From assembly GCF_964340395.1 (NCBI RefSeq), contig NC_135552.1, positions 1,433,001 to 1,497,000 of the forward strand: 64,000 bases of DNA. Direction: 5' to 3'. Positions 12,914 to 26,700 of this stretch are shown piece by piece. Under the pieces are notes generated by a model. The model saw nothing but the letters and a program-made list of their open reading frames with translations, was not told the origin of the DNA and ran no database searches. The translations under genes were made by a program, and so were the position numbers. How positions within the stretch are numbered: the stretch's first letter is position 1; every line of letters begins with the position of its first letter. This DNA comes from Glandiceps talaboti. Lineage: Eukaryota > Hemichordata > Enteropneusta > Spengelidae.

Positions 12914-13760
12914 ATGGAGCCTGCTGTATTTACAGGGGGAGGACCAGAGGAAATCACACATGGTCTGTTAAGTAAAACATGACACTCCCCATGACAATTG
13001 CATACACTGAACTTTCATCACTATTCCCATTATATGTATACATACTAATTAAATACTTTTGAGTCTTGACCCTGTATTAGAAAGCAATATTTGTACATAT
13101 CAAGTGACAAACATTAAAAGACTGGCTAGTTACCTTTCTCATGTAATCATACACAAAATATTTAGTATCGAAAACATGCTTTCCATGTTTGGCATACTCT
13201 GCCTGGTCTGGTCACTTATAAACGTTCCCTGATATCATTGTCATCATCATCATCATCACCTTCACCTTCAGTATTGCCATTATCAGTGCTATTCTCATCG
13301 GACTCACTGTCACTACTTGAGTCAGAACATGTATCACTGTCCGTGTTCTCTATGACATTCAAAATATCATCATCATCATCATCATCATCATTACTGCTAC
13401 CATCACCATTATCATCATTTGAAAGGCTATACATATATTTCTTCAATAAAAGAGTGATAAACCAGTTACTATAGCTGTTAATTATATGTAGATATTATAA
13501 CAACAACATTCACAGACAGTGTGAATGATAAGGTGAGATGGTACACTCAATAAAATGTATCGTTATATTAAACATTCAATATATGTATTTGTAATTGGCA
13601 TGTAAAGTACTCGTAAAAATAAATGTTGAGTGTTCATCTCACTTTTACATCTCAAAACAAAACAAATTGACAATCATGTAATCTTCAATTTGATCACAAA
13701 ACTACGGATTGTAAATATGACCCTCACCCAAACATAAATGCAAAAAATGACCCTCCCCAA
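12914..13760 (-). mobile_element. Truncated copy of the TIR element with acidic ORF (copy 1)
   Basis: It matches the element at 58463-59397 over most of its length, including 'gtatttacaggggg', 'ggtctgttaag.aaaacatga', 'gactggctagttacctttct', the acidic reading frame, and the tail 'gtgagatggtacactcaa'. The left end is a diverged terminal repeat (ggagcctgctgtatttacag). The right terminal repeat seen in copy 2 is not found here, so this copy is truncated or its end has decayed. Confidence 0.7.
13162..13446 (-). pseudogene. Acidic Asp/Ser-rich element protein, copy 1 (interrupted)
   Basis: The frame runs on the minus strand from about 13446: a start-proximal part, then a poly-Asp run, NVIENTDSDTCSDSSSDSES, NTEGEGDDDDDDND and IRERL. 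A TAA at 13216 interrupts it where copy 2 has CAA (Gln). Beyond that stop the frame still reads VTRPGRVCQTWKACFRY and stops at 13162-13164, the same terminal stop as in copy 2. Conservation of frame and tail between two diverged copies shows that this was once a translated C-terminus. The TRSGR-type tail after an acidic linker recalls the C-termini of some transposon proteins, but I cannot name the family. Confidence 0.5.
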
Positions 13761-13827
13761 GTACATGCAGTACCATTAGATGTGCTGACCTACATGTATA
13801 TAATGATGCCATTTAACTTTTTAAGAA

Positions 13828-14520
13828 CATATTTCAACCCGTAAGTTATAAAGAATAGTTTCTGATACTTGCTGTCTTGTAAAGCATGGATTAAGTTATT
13901 GCTTGAAGGGTCTAAATAGCGTAAATATTGGCTATAAGAGTAAAAATGCTTCAGGGCTTCTAGAGGCAGACCCCCTCAGACCCCCCGCATGAGGTGGACA
14001 TATCCCAGTCTCAAGCTCTTCCCCTCTACTGTCAAGATGCTATCAAAGTATATTTCAAAAGTATTTCAACCCTATGTAGTTGTTTGTTACATGTTGGTGT
14101 TGTCTTGTAAGGCTTGGAAATTATTGTCTGAAAGGGTCTGAATAGTCTCAAAATTGACTTTTCAGGGAAAAAAACGCCAGGGCTTCTAGGGGGGACCCCC
14201 TAGGACCCCCCCCCCCATGAGGTATACACATCCCAGTCTCAAGATCTCTCCCCTACCTCTTACTGTCAAGATCCTATCGAACTATATTTCAAAAATATTT
14301 CAACCTTATGTAGTTGCTTTTTACATGTTGGTGCTGTCTTGTAAAGCTTGGAAATGATTTTCTAATGTCTAAAGAGTCTCAAAATTGACTTTTCAGAGTT
14401 AAAAACCTCCTGGGCTTCCCCCCTAGGACCCCCCATGACAGCTGTACATATTCCCTTCTCAAGCTTTCCCCCTACCTTTCACTGTCAAGATTCTATTAAA
14501 CTCCTTTTAAAATGTATTTA
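13828..14520. repeat. ~230-bp tandem repeat, three diverged copies
   Basis: Copies start near 13828, 14055 and 14288. Each carries 'atttcaacc..a.gtagtt', 'gtcttgtaa.gc.tgga', 'ctcaaaattgacttttcag', 'gggcttct' followed by C-rich runs, then 'catgaggt', 'cagtctcaag' and 'actgtcaagat.ctat'. Copy 1 is the most diverged. The C-runs (six to nine C) recur at the same place in each copy. Confidence 0.8.
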
Positions 14521-15032
14521 CCCTGTGTAGTCAATAATTATAATTATGATAGTGCTAACCCGGGATCTTATAATGTAGATGCAAGACAGTCAAGCAGTCC
14601 ACACTGTGTCACGATTAAAAAATACCTGTCACTCATGCGAATATCATATAGGGGGGGGGGGTCATCATGTTTTAGAATTAAGTGATAGGGGGGGGGTCAG
14701 CCTGTTTTGGGTTTTACAGATAGGTCAGTGACTTTTTGTCGGCCCGATTTAAGAATCCACCCCCCCCAGGCTGGAGAAACTGACCGGTCCCTAAAATCGT
14801 TATTCCTAGCACGGGCGCTTTGAATTGATGGTTCACTAAAGTGACTGTACTTACACTGACTCCTTGCTAAAATGTCTCATATCTTTATTGTACGCTGGTT
14901 TAACTTTGGATAAAAATGTGCCCTGTTAAAAAGTGTAACTTTTTTGCAGTGTCGCGAATTAAAATATTCTTTGTGCTGGAAAGTGCAAAAGAAGTGCGCA
15001 CATTCACTGTGCATTTTCCGCAAGTAACAGTA
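14521..15032. other. Sequence with G/C homopolymer runs, no gene
   Basis: Eleven G at 14651-14661, a further G-run near 14690 and a C-run near 14760 lie in otherwise unremarkable sequence. The context 'ggggggtcatcatgttttag' resembles the G-run margins of the TIR-element copies. Confidence 0.5.
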
Positions 15033-17053
15033 GTGGCAATGTACAATTCAATGTCTCTATTACATACACTGATTTCAAAGTGGCAATGTACAGTTCAATG
15101 TCTCTATTACATACACTAGTTTCAAAGTGGCAATGTACAATTCAATGTCTATATTACATACACTGATTTCAAAGTGGCAATGTACAGTTCAATGTCTCTA
15201 TTACATACACTGATTTCAAAGTGGCAATGTACAGTTCAATGTCTCTATTGCATACACTAGTTTCAAAGTGGCAATGTACAGTTCAATGTCTCTATTGCAT
15301 ACACTAGTTTCAAAGTGGCAATGTACAGTTCAATGTCTCTATTACATACACTGGTTTCAAAGTGGCAATGTACAGTTCAATGTCTCTATTACATACACTA
15401 GTTTCAAAGTGGCAATGTACAATTCAATGTCTATATTACATACACTGATTTCAAAGTGGCAATGTACAGTTCAATGTCTCTATTACATACACTGATTTCA
15501 AAGTGGCAATGTACAGTTCAATGTCTCTATTACATACACTAGTTTCAAAGTGGCAATGTACAATTCAATGTCTCTATTACATACACTGGTTTAAAAGTGG
15601 CAATGTACAGTTCAATGTCTCTATTACATACACTGGTTTCAAAGTGGCAATGTACAGTTCAATGTCTATATTACATACACTGGTTTCAAAGTGGCAATGT
15701 ACAGTTCAGTGTCTCTATTACATAAACTGGTTTCAAAGTGGCAATGTACAGTTCAATGTCTCTATTACATACACTGGTTTCAAAGTGGCAATGTACAATT
15801 CAATGTCTCTATTACATACACTGGTTTCAAAGTGGCAATGTACAATTCAAATATGTCTCTATTACATACACTGGTTTCAAAGTGGCAATGTACAGTTCAA
15901 TGTCTCTATTACATACACTAGTTTCAAAGTGGCAATGTACAGTTCAATGTCTCTATTGCATACACTAGTTTCAAAGTGGCAATGTACAGTTCAATGTCTC
16001 TATTACATACACTGGTTTCAAAGTGGCAATGTACAATTCAATGTCTCTATTACATACACTGGTTTCAAAGTGGCAATGTACAGTTCAATGTCTCTATTAC
16101 ATACACTGGTTTCAAAGTGGCAATGTACAGTTCAATGTCTATATTACATACACTGGTTTCAAAGTGGCAATGTACAGTTCAATGTCTCTATTACATACAC
16201 TGGTTTCAAAGTGGCAATGTACAGTTCAATGTCTCTATTACATACACTGGTTTCAAAGTGGCAATGTACAGTTCAATGTCTCTATTGCATACACTGGTTT
16301 CAAAGTGGCAATGTACAGTTCAATGTCTCTATTACATACACTGGTTTCAAAGTGGCAATGTACAGTTCAATGTCTCTATTACATACACTGGTTTCAAAGT
16401 GGCAATGTACAGTTCAATGTCTCTATTACATACACTGGTTTCAAAGTGGCAATGTACAGTTCAATGTCTCTATTACATACACTGGTTTCAAAGTGGCAAT
16501 GTACAGTTCAATGTCTCTATTACATACACTGGTTTCAAAGTGGCAATGTACAGTTCAATGTCTCTATTACATACACTGGTTTCAAAGTGGCAATGTACAG
16601 TTCAATGTCTCTATTGCATACACTGGTTTCAAAGTGGCAATGTACAGTTCAATGTCTCTATTACATACACTGGTTTCAAAGTGGCAATGTACAATTCAAT
16701 GTCTCTATTGCATACACTGGTTTCAAAGTGGCAATGTACAGTTCAATGTCTCTATTACATACACTGGTTTCAAAGTGGCAATGTACAATTCAATGTCTCT
16801 AATTGCATACACTGGTTTCAAAGTGGCAATGTACAATTCAATGTCTCTATTACATACACTGGTTTCAAAGTGGCAATGTACAGTTCAATGTCTCTATTTG
16901 CATACACTGGTTTCAAAGTGGCAATGTACAGTTCAATGTCTCTATTACATACACTGGTTTCAAAGTGGCAATGTACAGTTCAATGTCTCTATTACATACA
17001 CTGGTTTCAAATTGGCAATGTACAGTTCAATGTCTCTATTGCATACACTGTTT
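15033..17053. repeat. 47-bp minisatellite array, ~43 copies
   Basis: The unit is 'tttcaaagtggcaatgtaca', 'gttcaatgtctctattacat' and 'acactgg'. Because 47 is not a multiple of three and the consensus has no stop in any plus-strand frame, all three frames are open over long distances and the translated repeat is 47 residues (three units). Left-hand copies carry 'actagtttc' or 'actgatttc', which introduce stops; right-hand copies are nearly uniform 'actggtttc', suggesting recent homogenisation towards the right. Sporadic one- to three-base indels occur (for example near 15850, 16801 and 16898). Confidence 0.95.
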
Positions 17054-17780
17054 CAATGATCGTCAATGGATTTAGAAGCTGCTAGAACGTGTCAAGATAT
17101 CTGCTTTCGAAATAGAGGGCGTCCTTTGTTTTTCGTTGACCGTAAACTTAAAAAACAATGTGGATACCTGTTTTCTATACCTGATTTGAGTAACAGCACT
17201 AACAAATTATCTGAACTTTTCACACAATTACATATTCTGGTTATCTTTTAACTTCATAAGCTATAAATATTTGTGTTTGGTTTGATTGTAACGTACCTGA
17301 TGAAAGCATAGATTACTGCACTATTTTCTACTCGCCACTATAGCACTCGTAATAAAGACAATCATGGCAATAACGTTATCCCAAAAATGAACTCAGAAAT
17401 GGGAAAATTTTGCAATTTCTCTACAGCACAATGGTATTGTATTTTGGAACATTTTATCTCTTGGTTTCAGAGAGTGATTTTCGGTACTCACTTCATAGGA
17501 ATTACTTTTTACAATATAAGTTATGAGTAATGTCTGAATCTTACTTATTTGTAGTGTAAAATTTTGTCTACAGTATACTGCCCTAAGTAAAACTAAATAA
17601 ATTCAATTGTACAAATGTTACACTGTCAGTATCCTAGGAGACGGACTTGACTAGCTTTACTATTTTTCGTTCTCCCTTTACCATTTTACCTTTGTAACGC
17701 AATCAGCCAAAGAGCACACATAAAGACTGTTTTTAACTCTTTATTAATACCTTTTCATACAAATGTTCGACGAGCGAAAT
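17054..17780. other. Unique spacer between 47-bp and 40-bp arrays
   Basis: A 61-codon open frame starts at 17066 right at the array edge (MDLEAARTCQDICF), but it has no recognisable motif. No other feature seen. Confidence 0.4.
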
Positions 17781-20700
17781 AGGCCAATAGCTGGATGGTT
17801 AACAAAATATAATACTACACTGGCCAATAGCTGGACGGTTAACAAAATATAATACTATACTGGCCAATTGCTGGACGGTTAACAAAATATAATACTATAC
17901 TGACCTATAGCTGGACGGTTAACACAATATAATACTATACTGGCCAATAGCTGGATGGTTAACAAAATATAATACTATACTGGTCAATAGCTGGATGGTT
18001 AACAAAATATAATACTATACTGGTCAATAGCTGGATGGTTAACAAAATATAATACTCTACTGGCCAATAGCTGGATGGTTAACAAAATATAATACTATAC
18101 TGGCCAATAGCTGGATGGTTAACAAAATATAATACTATACTGGCCAATAGCTGGATGGTTAACAAAATATAATACTATACTGGTCAATAGCTGGACGGTT
18201 AACAAAAAATAATACTATACTGGCCAATAGCTGGATGGTTAACAAAATATAATACTATACTGGTCAATAGCTGGACGGTTAACAAAATATAATACTTTAC
18301 TGGCCAATAGCTGGATGTTAACAAAATATAATACTCTACTGGCCAATAGCTGGACGGTTAACAAAATATAATACTATACTGGCCAATAGCTGGACGGTTA
18401 ACAAAAAATAATACTATACTGGCCAATAGCTGGATGGTTAACAAAATATAATACTATACTGGTCAATAGCTGGACGGTTAACAAAATATAATACTATACT
18501 GGCCAATAGCTGGACGGTTAACAAAAAATAATACTATACTGGCCAATAGCTGGATGGTTAACAAAATATAATACTATACTGGTCAATAGCTGGATGGTTA
18601 ACAAAATATAATACTATACTGGCCAATAGCTGGATGGTTAACAAAATATAATACTCTACTGGCCAATAGCTGGACGGTTAACAAAATATAATACTTTACT
18701 GGTCAATAGCTGGATGGTTAACAAATTATAATACTATACTGGTCAATAGCTGGACGGTTAACAAAATATAATACTATACTGACCTATAGCTGGACGGTTA
18801 ACAAAATATAATACTATACTGACCTATAGCTGGATGGTTAACACAATATAATACTTTACTGGTCAATAGCTGGATGGTTAACAAAATATAATACTATACT
18901 GGTCAATAGCTGGACGGTTAACAAAATATAATACAATACTGGCCAATAGCTGGACGGTTAACAAAATATAATACTATACTGGTCAATAGCTGGATGGTTA
19001 ACAAAATATAATACTATACTGGCCAATAGCTGGATAGTTAACAAAATAAAATACTATACTGGCCAATAGCTGGACGGTTAACAAAATATAATACTCTACT
19101 GGTCAATAGCTGGATGGTTAACAAAATATAATACTATACTGGTCAATAGCTGGACGGTTAACAAAATATAATACTATACTGGTCAATAGCTGGATGGTTA
19201 ACAAAATATAATACTATACTGGTCAATAGCTGGATGGTTAACAAAATATAATACTCTACTGGTCAATAGCTGGATGGTTAACAAAATATAATACTATACT
19301 GGTCAATAGCTGGACGGTTAACAAAATATAATACTATACTGGTCAATAGCTGGATGGTTAACAAAATATAATACTATACTGGTCAATAGCTGGATGGTTA
19401 ACAAAATATAATACTCTACTGGTCAATAGCTTGATGGTTAACAAAATATAATACTATACTGGCCAATAGCTGGATAGTTAACAAAATATAATACTCTACT
19501 GGCCAATAGCTGGATGGTTAACAAAATATAATACTATACTGGCCAATAGCTGGATGGTTAACAAAATATAATACTATACTGACCTATAGCTGGACAGTTA
19601 ACAAAATATAATACTTTACTGGTCAATAGCTGGATGGTTAACAAAATATAATACTATACTGGCCAATAGCTGGATGGTTAACAAAATATAATACTTTACT
19701 GGTCAATAGCTGGATGGTTAAAAAAATATAATACTATACTGACCTATAGCTGGACGGTTAACAAAATATAATACTTTACTGGTCAATAGCTGGATGGTTA
19801 AAAAAATATAATACTATACTGACCTATAGCTGGACGGTTAACAAAATATAATACTCTACTGGTCAATAGCTGGACGGTTAATAAAATATAATACTTTACT
19901 GGCCAATAGCTGGATGGTTAACAAAATATAATACTATACTGGCCAATAGCTGGATGGTTAACAACATATAATACTTTACTGGCCAATAGCTGGATGGTTA
20001 ACAAAATATAATACTATACTGGCCAATAGCTGGATAGTTAACAAAATATAATACTCTACTGGCCAATAGCTGGATGGTTAACAAAATATAATACTATACT
20101 GGCCAATAGCTGGATGGTTAACAAAATATAATACTATACTGACCTATAGCTGGACAGTTAACAAAATATAATACTTTACTGGTCAATAGCTGGATGGTTA
20201 ACAAAATATAATACTATACTGGCCAATAGCTGGATGGTTAACAAAATATAATACTTTACTGGTCAATAGCTGGATGGTTAAAAAAATATAATACTATACT
20301 GACCTATAGCTGGACGGTTAACAAAATATAATACTCTACTGGTCAATAGCTGGACGGTTAATAAAATATAATACTTTACTGGCCAATAGCTGGATGGTTA
20401 ACAAAATATAATACTATACTGGCCAATAGCTGGATGGTTAACAACATATAATACTTTACTGGCCAATAGCTGGATGGTTAACAAAATATAATACTATACT
20501 GGTCAATAGCTGGATGGTTAACAAAATATAATACTATACTGACCTATAGCTGGACGGTTAACACAATATAATACTATACTGGCCAATAGCTGGACGGTTA
20601 ACAAAATATAATACTATACTGGCCAATAGCTGGACGGTTAACACAATATAATACTATACTGGTCAATAGCTGGATGGTTAACACAATATAATACTATACT

Positions 20701-23700
20701 GGCCAATAGCTGGATGGTTAACACAATATAATACTTTACTGGTCAATAGCTGGATGGTTAACAAAATATAATACTATACTGGTCAATAGCTGGATGGTTA
20801 ACAAAATATAATACTATACTGGTCAATAGCTGGATGGTTAACAAAATATAATACTATACTGGTCAATAGCTGGATGGTTAACAAAATATAATACTATACT
20901 GGCCAATAGCTGGACGGTTAACAAAATATAATACTCTACTGGTCAATAGCTGGACGGTTAACAAAATATAATACAATACTGGCCAATAGCTGGACGGTTA
21001 ACAAAATATAATACTATACTGGTCAATAGCTGGATGGTTAACAAAATATAATACTATACTGGCCAATAGCTGGATGGTTAACAAAATATAATACTATACT
21101 GGTCAATAGCTGGATGGTTAACAAAATATAATACTCTACTGGTCAATAGCTGGATGGTTAACAAAATATAATACTATACTGGTCAATAGCTGGATGGTTA
21201 ACAAAATATAATACTATACTGGCCAATAGCTGGACGGTTAACAAAATATAATACTCTACTTGGCCAATAGCTGGACGGTTAACAAAATATAATACTATAC
21301 TGGTCAATAGCTGGATGGTTAACAAAATATAATACTCTACTGGTCAATAGCTTGATGGTTAACAAAATATAATACTATGCTGGTCAATAGCTGGATGGTT
21401 AAAAAAATATAATACTATACTGACCTATAGCTGGACGGTTAACAAAATATAATACTCTACTGGTCAATAGCTGGACGGTTAATAAAATATAATACTTTAC
21501 TGGCCAATAGCTGGATGGTTAACAAAATATAATACTATACTGGCCAATAGCTGGATGGTTAACAACATATAATACTTTACTGGCCAATAGCTGGATGGTT
21601 AACAAAATATAATACTATACTGGTCAATAGCTGGATGGTTAACAAAATATAATACTATACTGACCTATAGCTGGACGGTTAACACAATATAATACTATAC
21701 TGGCCAATAGCTGGATGGTTAACAAAATATAATACTATACTGGCCAATAGCTGGACGGTTAACACAATATAATACTATACTGGTCAATAGCTGGATGGTT
21801 AACAAAATATAATACTATACTGGCCAATAGCTGGATGGTTAACAAAATATAATACTATACTGGCCAATAGCTGGATGGTTAACAAAATATAATACTATAC
21901 TGACCTATAGCTGGACGGTTAACAAAATATAATACTATACTGGCCAATAGCTGGATGGTTAACACAATATAATACTATACTGGTCAATAGCTGGATGGTT
22001 AACAAAATATAATACTATACTGACCTATAGCTGGATGGTTAACAAAATATAATACTATACTGGTCAATAGCTGGATGGTTAACAAAATATAATACTCTAC
22101 TGGTCAATAGCTGGATGGTTAACAACATATAATACTATACTGGCCAATAGCTGGATGGTTAACAAAATATAATACTATACTGACCTATAGCTGGACGGTT
22201 AACAAAATATAATACTCTACTGGTCAATAGCTGGATGGTTAACAACATATAATACTATACTGGCCAATAGCTGGATGGTTAACAAAATATAATACTATAC
22301 TGGTCAATAGCTGGATGGCTAACAAAATATAATACTATACTGGTCAATAGCTGGATGGTTAACAAAATATAATACTATACTGGCCAATAGCTGGATGGTT
22401 AACAAAATATATTACTATACTGGTCAATAGCTGGATGGTTAACAAAATATAATACTATACTGGCCAATAGCTGGATGGTTAACAAAATATAATACTATAC
22501 TGGTCAATAGCTGGACGGTTAACAAAATATAATAGTATACTGACCTATAGCTGGACGGTTAACAAAATATAATACTATACTGACCTATAGCTGGACGGTT
22601 AACAAAATATAATACTCTACTGGTCAATAGCTGGATGGTTAACAACATATAATACTATACTGGCCAATAGCTGGATGGTTAATAAAATATAATACTATAC
22701 TGGTCAATAGCTGGATGGCTATCAAAATATAATACTATACTGGTCAATAGCTGGATGGTTAACAAAATATAATACTATACTGGCCAATAGCTGGATGGTT
22801 AACAAAATATAATACTATACTGGTCAATAGCTGGATGGTTAACAAAATATAATACTATACTGGCCAATAGCTGGATGGTTAACAAAATATAATACTATAC
22901 TGGTCAATAGCTGGATGGTTAACAAAATATAATACTCTACTGGTCAATAGCTGGATGGTTAACAAAATATAATACTATACTGGTCAATAGCTGGATGGTT
23001 AACAAAATATAATACTATACTGGCCAATAGCTGGACGGTTAACAAAATATAATACTCTACTTGGCCAATAGCTGGACGGTTAACAAAATATAATACTATA
23101 CTGGTCAATAGCTGGATGGTTAACAAAATATAATACTATACTGGTCAATAGCTGGATGGTTAACAAAATATAATACTTTACTGGCCAATAGCTGGATGGT
23201 TAACAAAATATAATACTATACTGGTCAATAGCTGGATGGTTAACAAAATATAATACTATACTGGCCAATAGCTGGACGGTTAACAAAATATAATACTCTA
23301 CTGACCTATAGCTGGATGGTTAACACAATATAATAATCTACTGGCCAATAGCTGGATGGTTAACAAAATATAATACTATACTGGCCAATAGCTGGACGGT
23401 TAACAAAATATGATACTCTACTGGCCAATAGCTGGATGGTTAACAAAATATAATACTATACTGGCCAATAGCTGGACGGTTAACAAAATATAATACTATA
23501 CTGGCCAATAGCTGGATGGTTAACAAAATACAATACTATACTGGTCAATAGCTGGACGGTTAACAAAATAAAATACTCTACTGGCCAATAGCTGGATAGT
23601 TAACAAAATATAATACTATACTGGCCAATAGCTGGATGGTTAACAAAATATAATACTATACTGGTCAATAGCTGGATGGTTAACAAAATATAATACTATA

Positions 23701-26700
23701 GCTGGTCAATAGCTGGACGGTTAACAAAATATAATAGTATACTGACCTATAGCTGGATGGTTAACAAAATATAATACTATACTGACCTATAGCTGGATGG
23801 TTAACAAAATATAATACTATACTGACCTATAGCTGGACGGTTAACAAAGTATAATACTGTACTGGTCAATAGCTGGATGGTTAACAAAATATAATACTAT
23901 ACTGACCTATAGCTGGATGGTTAACAAAATATAATACTATACTGGTCAATAGCTGTACGGTTAACAAAATATAATACTATACTGGTCAATAGCTGGATGG
24001 TTAACAAAATATAATACTCTACTGGTCAATAGCTGGATGGTTAACAACATATAATACTATACTGGCCAATAGCTGGATGGTTAACAAAATATAATACTAT
24101 ACTGACCTATAGCTGGACGGTTAACAAAATATAATACTATACTGACCTATAGCTGGACGGTTAACAAAATATAATACTGTACTGGTCAATAGCTGGATGG
24201 TTAACAAAATATAATACTATACTGACCTATAGCTGGATGGTTAACAAAATATAATACTATACTGGCCAATAGCTGGATGGTTAACAAAATATAATACTAT
24301 ACTGGTCAATAGCTGGATGGTTAACAAAATATAATACTATACTGACCTATAGCTGGACGGTTAACAAAATATAATACTATACTGGCCAATAGCTGGACGG
24401 TTAACAAAATATAATACTCTACTGGTCAATAGCTGGATGGTTAACAACATATAATACTATACTGGCCAATAGCTGGATGGTTAACAAAATATAATACTAT
24501 ACTGGTCAATAGCTGGATGGCTAACAAAATATAATACTATACTGGTCAATAGCTGGATGGTTAACAAAATATAATACTATACTGACCTATAGCTGGATGG
24601 TTAACAAAATATAATACTATACTGGCCAATAGCTGGACGGTTAACAAAATATAATACTCTACTGGTCAATAGCTGGATGGTTAACAACATATAATACTAT
24701 ACTGGCCAATAGCTGGATGGTTAACAAAATATAATACTATACTGGTCAATAGCTGGATGGCTAACAAAATATAATACTATACTGGTCAATAGCTGGATGG
24801 TTAACAAAATATAATACTATACTGGCCAATAGCTGGATGGTTAACAAAATATAATACTATACTGGTCAATAGCTGGATGGTTAACAAAATATAATACTAT
24901 ACTGGCCAATAGCTGGATGGTTAACAAAATATAATACTATACTGGTCAATAGCTGGATGGTTAACAAAATATAATACTCTACTGGTCAATAGCTTGATGG
25001 TTAACAAAATATAATACTATACTGGCCAATAGCTGGATAGTTAACAAAATATAATACTCTACTGGCCAATAGCTGTATGGTTAACAAAATATAATACTAT
25101 ACTGGCCAATAGCTGGATGGTTAACACAATATAATACTATACTGGCCAATAGCTGGATGGTTAACAAAATATAATACTCTACTGGTCAATAGCTGGATGG
25201 TTAACAAAATATAATACTATACTGACCTATAGCTGGACAGTTAACAAAATATAATACTTTACTGGTCAATAGCTGGACGGTTAACACAATATAATACTAT
25301 ACTGGCCAATAGCTGGATGGTTAACAAAATATAATACTATACTGGCCAATAGCTGGACGGTTAACACAATATAATACTATACTGGTCAATAGCTGGATGG
25401 TTAACAAAATATAATACTATACTGGCCAATAGCTGGATGGTTAACAAAATATAATACTATACTGGCCAATAGCTGGATGGTTAACAAAATATAATACTAT
25501 ACTGACCTATAGCTGGACGGTTAACAAAATATAATACTATACTGGCCAATAGCTGGATGGTTAACACAATATAATACTATACTGGTCAATAGCTGGATGG
25601 TTAACAAAATATAATACTATACTGACCTATAGCTGGATGGTTAACAAAATATAATACTATACTGGTCAATAGCTGGATGGTTAACAAAATATAATACTCT
25701 ACTGGTCAATAGCTGGATGGTTAACAACATATAATACTATACTGGCCAATAGCTGGATGGTTAACAAAATATAATACTATACTGACCTATAGCTGGACGG
25801 TTAACAAAATATAATACTCTACTGGTCAATAGCTGGATGGTTAACAACATATAATACTATACTGGCCAATAGCTGGATGGTTAACAAAATATAATACTAT
25901 ACTGGTCAATAGCTGGATGGCTAACAAAATATAATACTATACTGGTCAATAGCTGGATGGTTAACAAAATATAATACTATACTGGCCAATAGCTGGATGG
26001 TTAACAAAATATATTACTATACTGGTCAATAGCTGGATGGTTAACAAAATATAATACTATACTGGCCAATAGCTGGATGGTTAACAAAATATAATACTAT
26101 ACTGGTCAATAGCTGGACGGTTAACAAAATATAATAGTATACTGACCTATAGCTGGACGGTTAACAAAATATAATACTATACTGACCTATAGCTGGACGG
26201 TTAACAAAATATAATACTCTACTGGTCAATAGCTGGATGGTTAACAACATATAATACTATACTGGCCAATAGCTGGATGGTTAATAAAATATAATACTAT
26301 ACTGGTCAATAGCTGGATGGCTATCAAAATATAATACTATACTGGTCAATAGCTGGATGGTTAACAAAATATAATACTATACTGGCCAATAGCTGGATGG
26401 TTAACAAAATATAATACTATACTGGTCAATAGCTGGATGGTTAACAAAATATAATACTATACTGGCCAATAGCTGGATGGTTAACAAAATATAATACTAT
26501 ACTGGTCAATAGCTGGATGGTTAACAAAATATAATACTCTACTGGTCAATAGCTGGATGGTTAACAAAATATAATACTATACTGGTCAATAGCTGGATGG
26601 TTAACAAAATATAATACTATACTGGCCAATAGCTGGACGGTTAACAAAATATAATACTCTACTTGGCCAATAGCTGGACGGTTAACAAAATATAATACTA

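Noticed and set aside
15268-17085. Frames up to 518 codons with a 47-residue period
   Set aside because: All three plus frames are open because the 47-bp unit lacks stops; this is a property of the satellite, not evidence of a gene.
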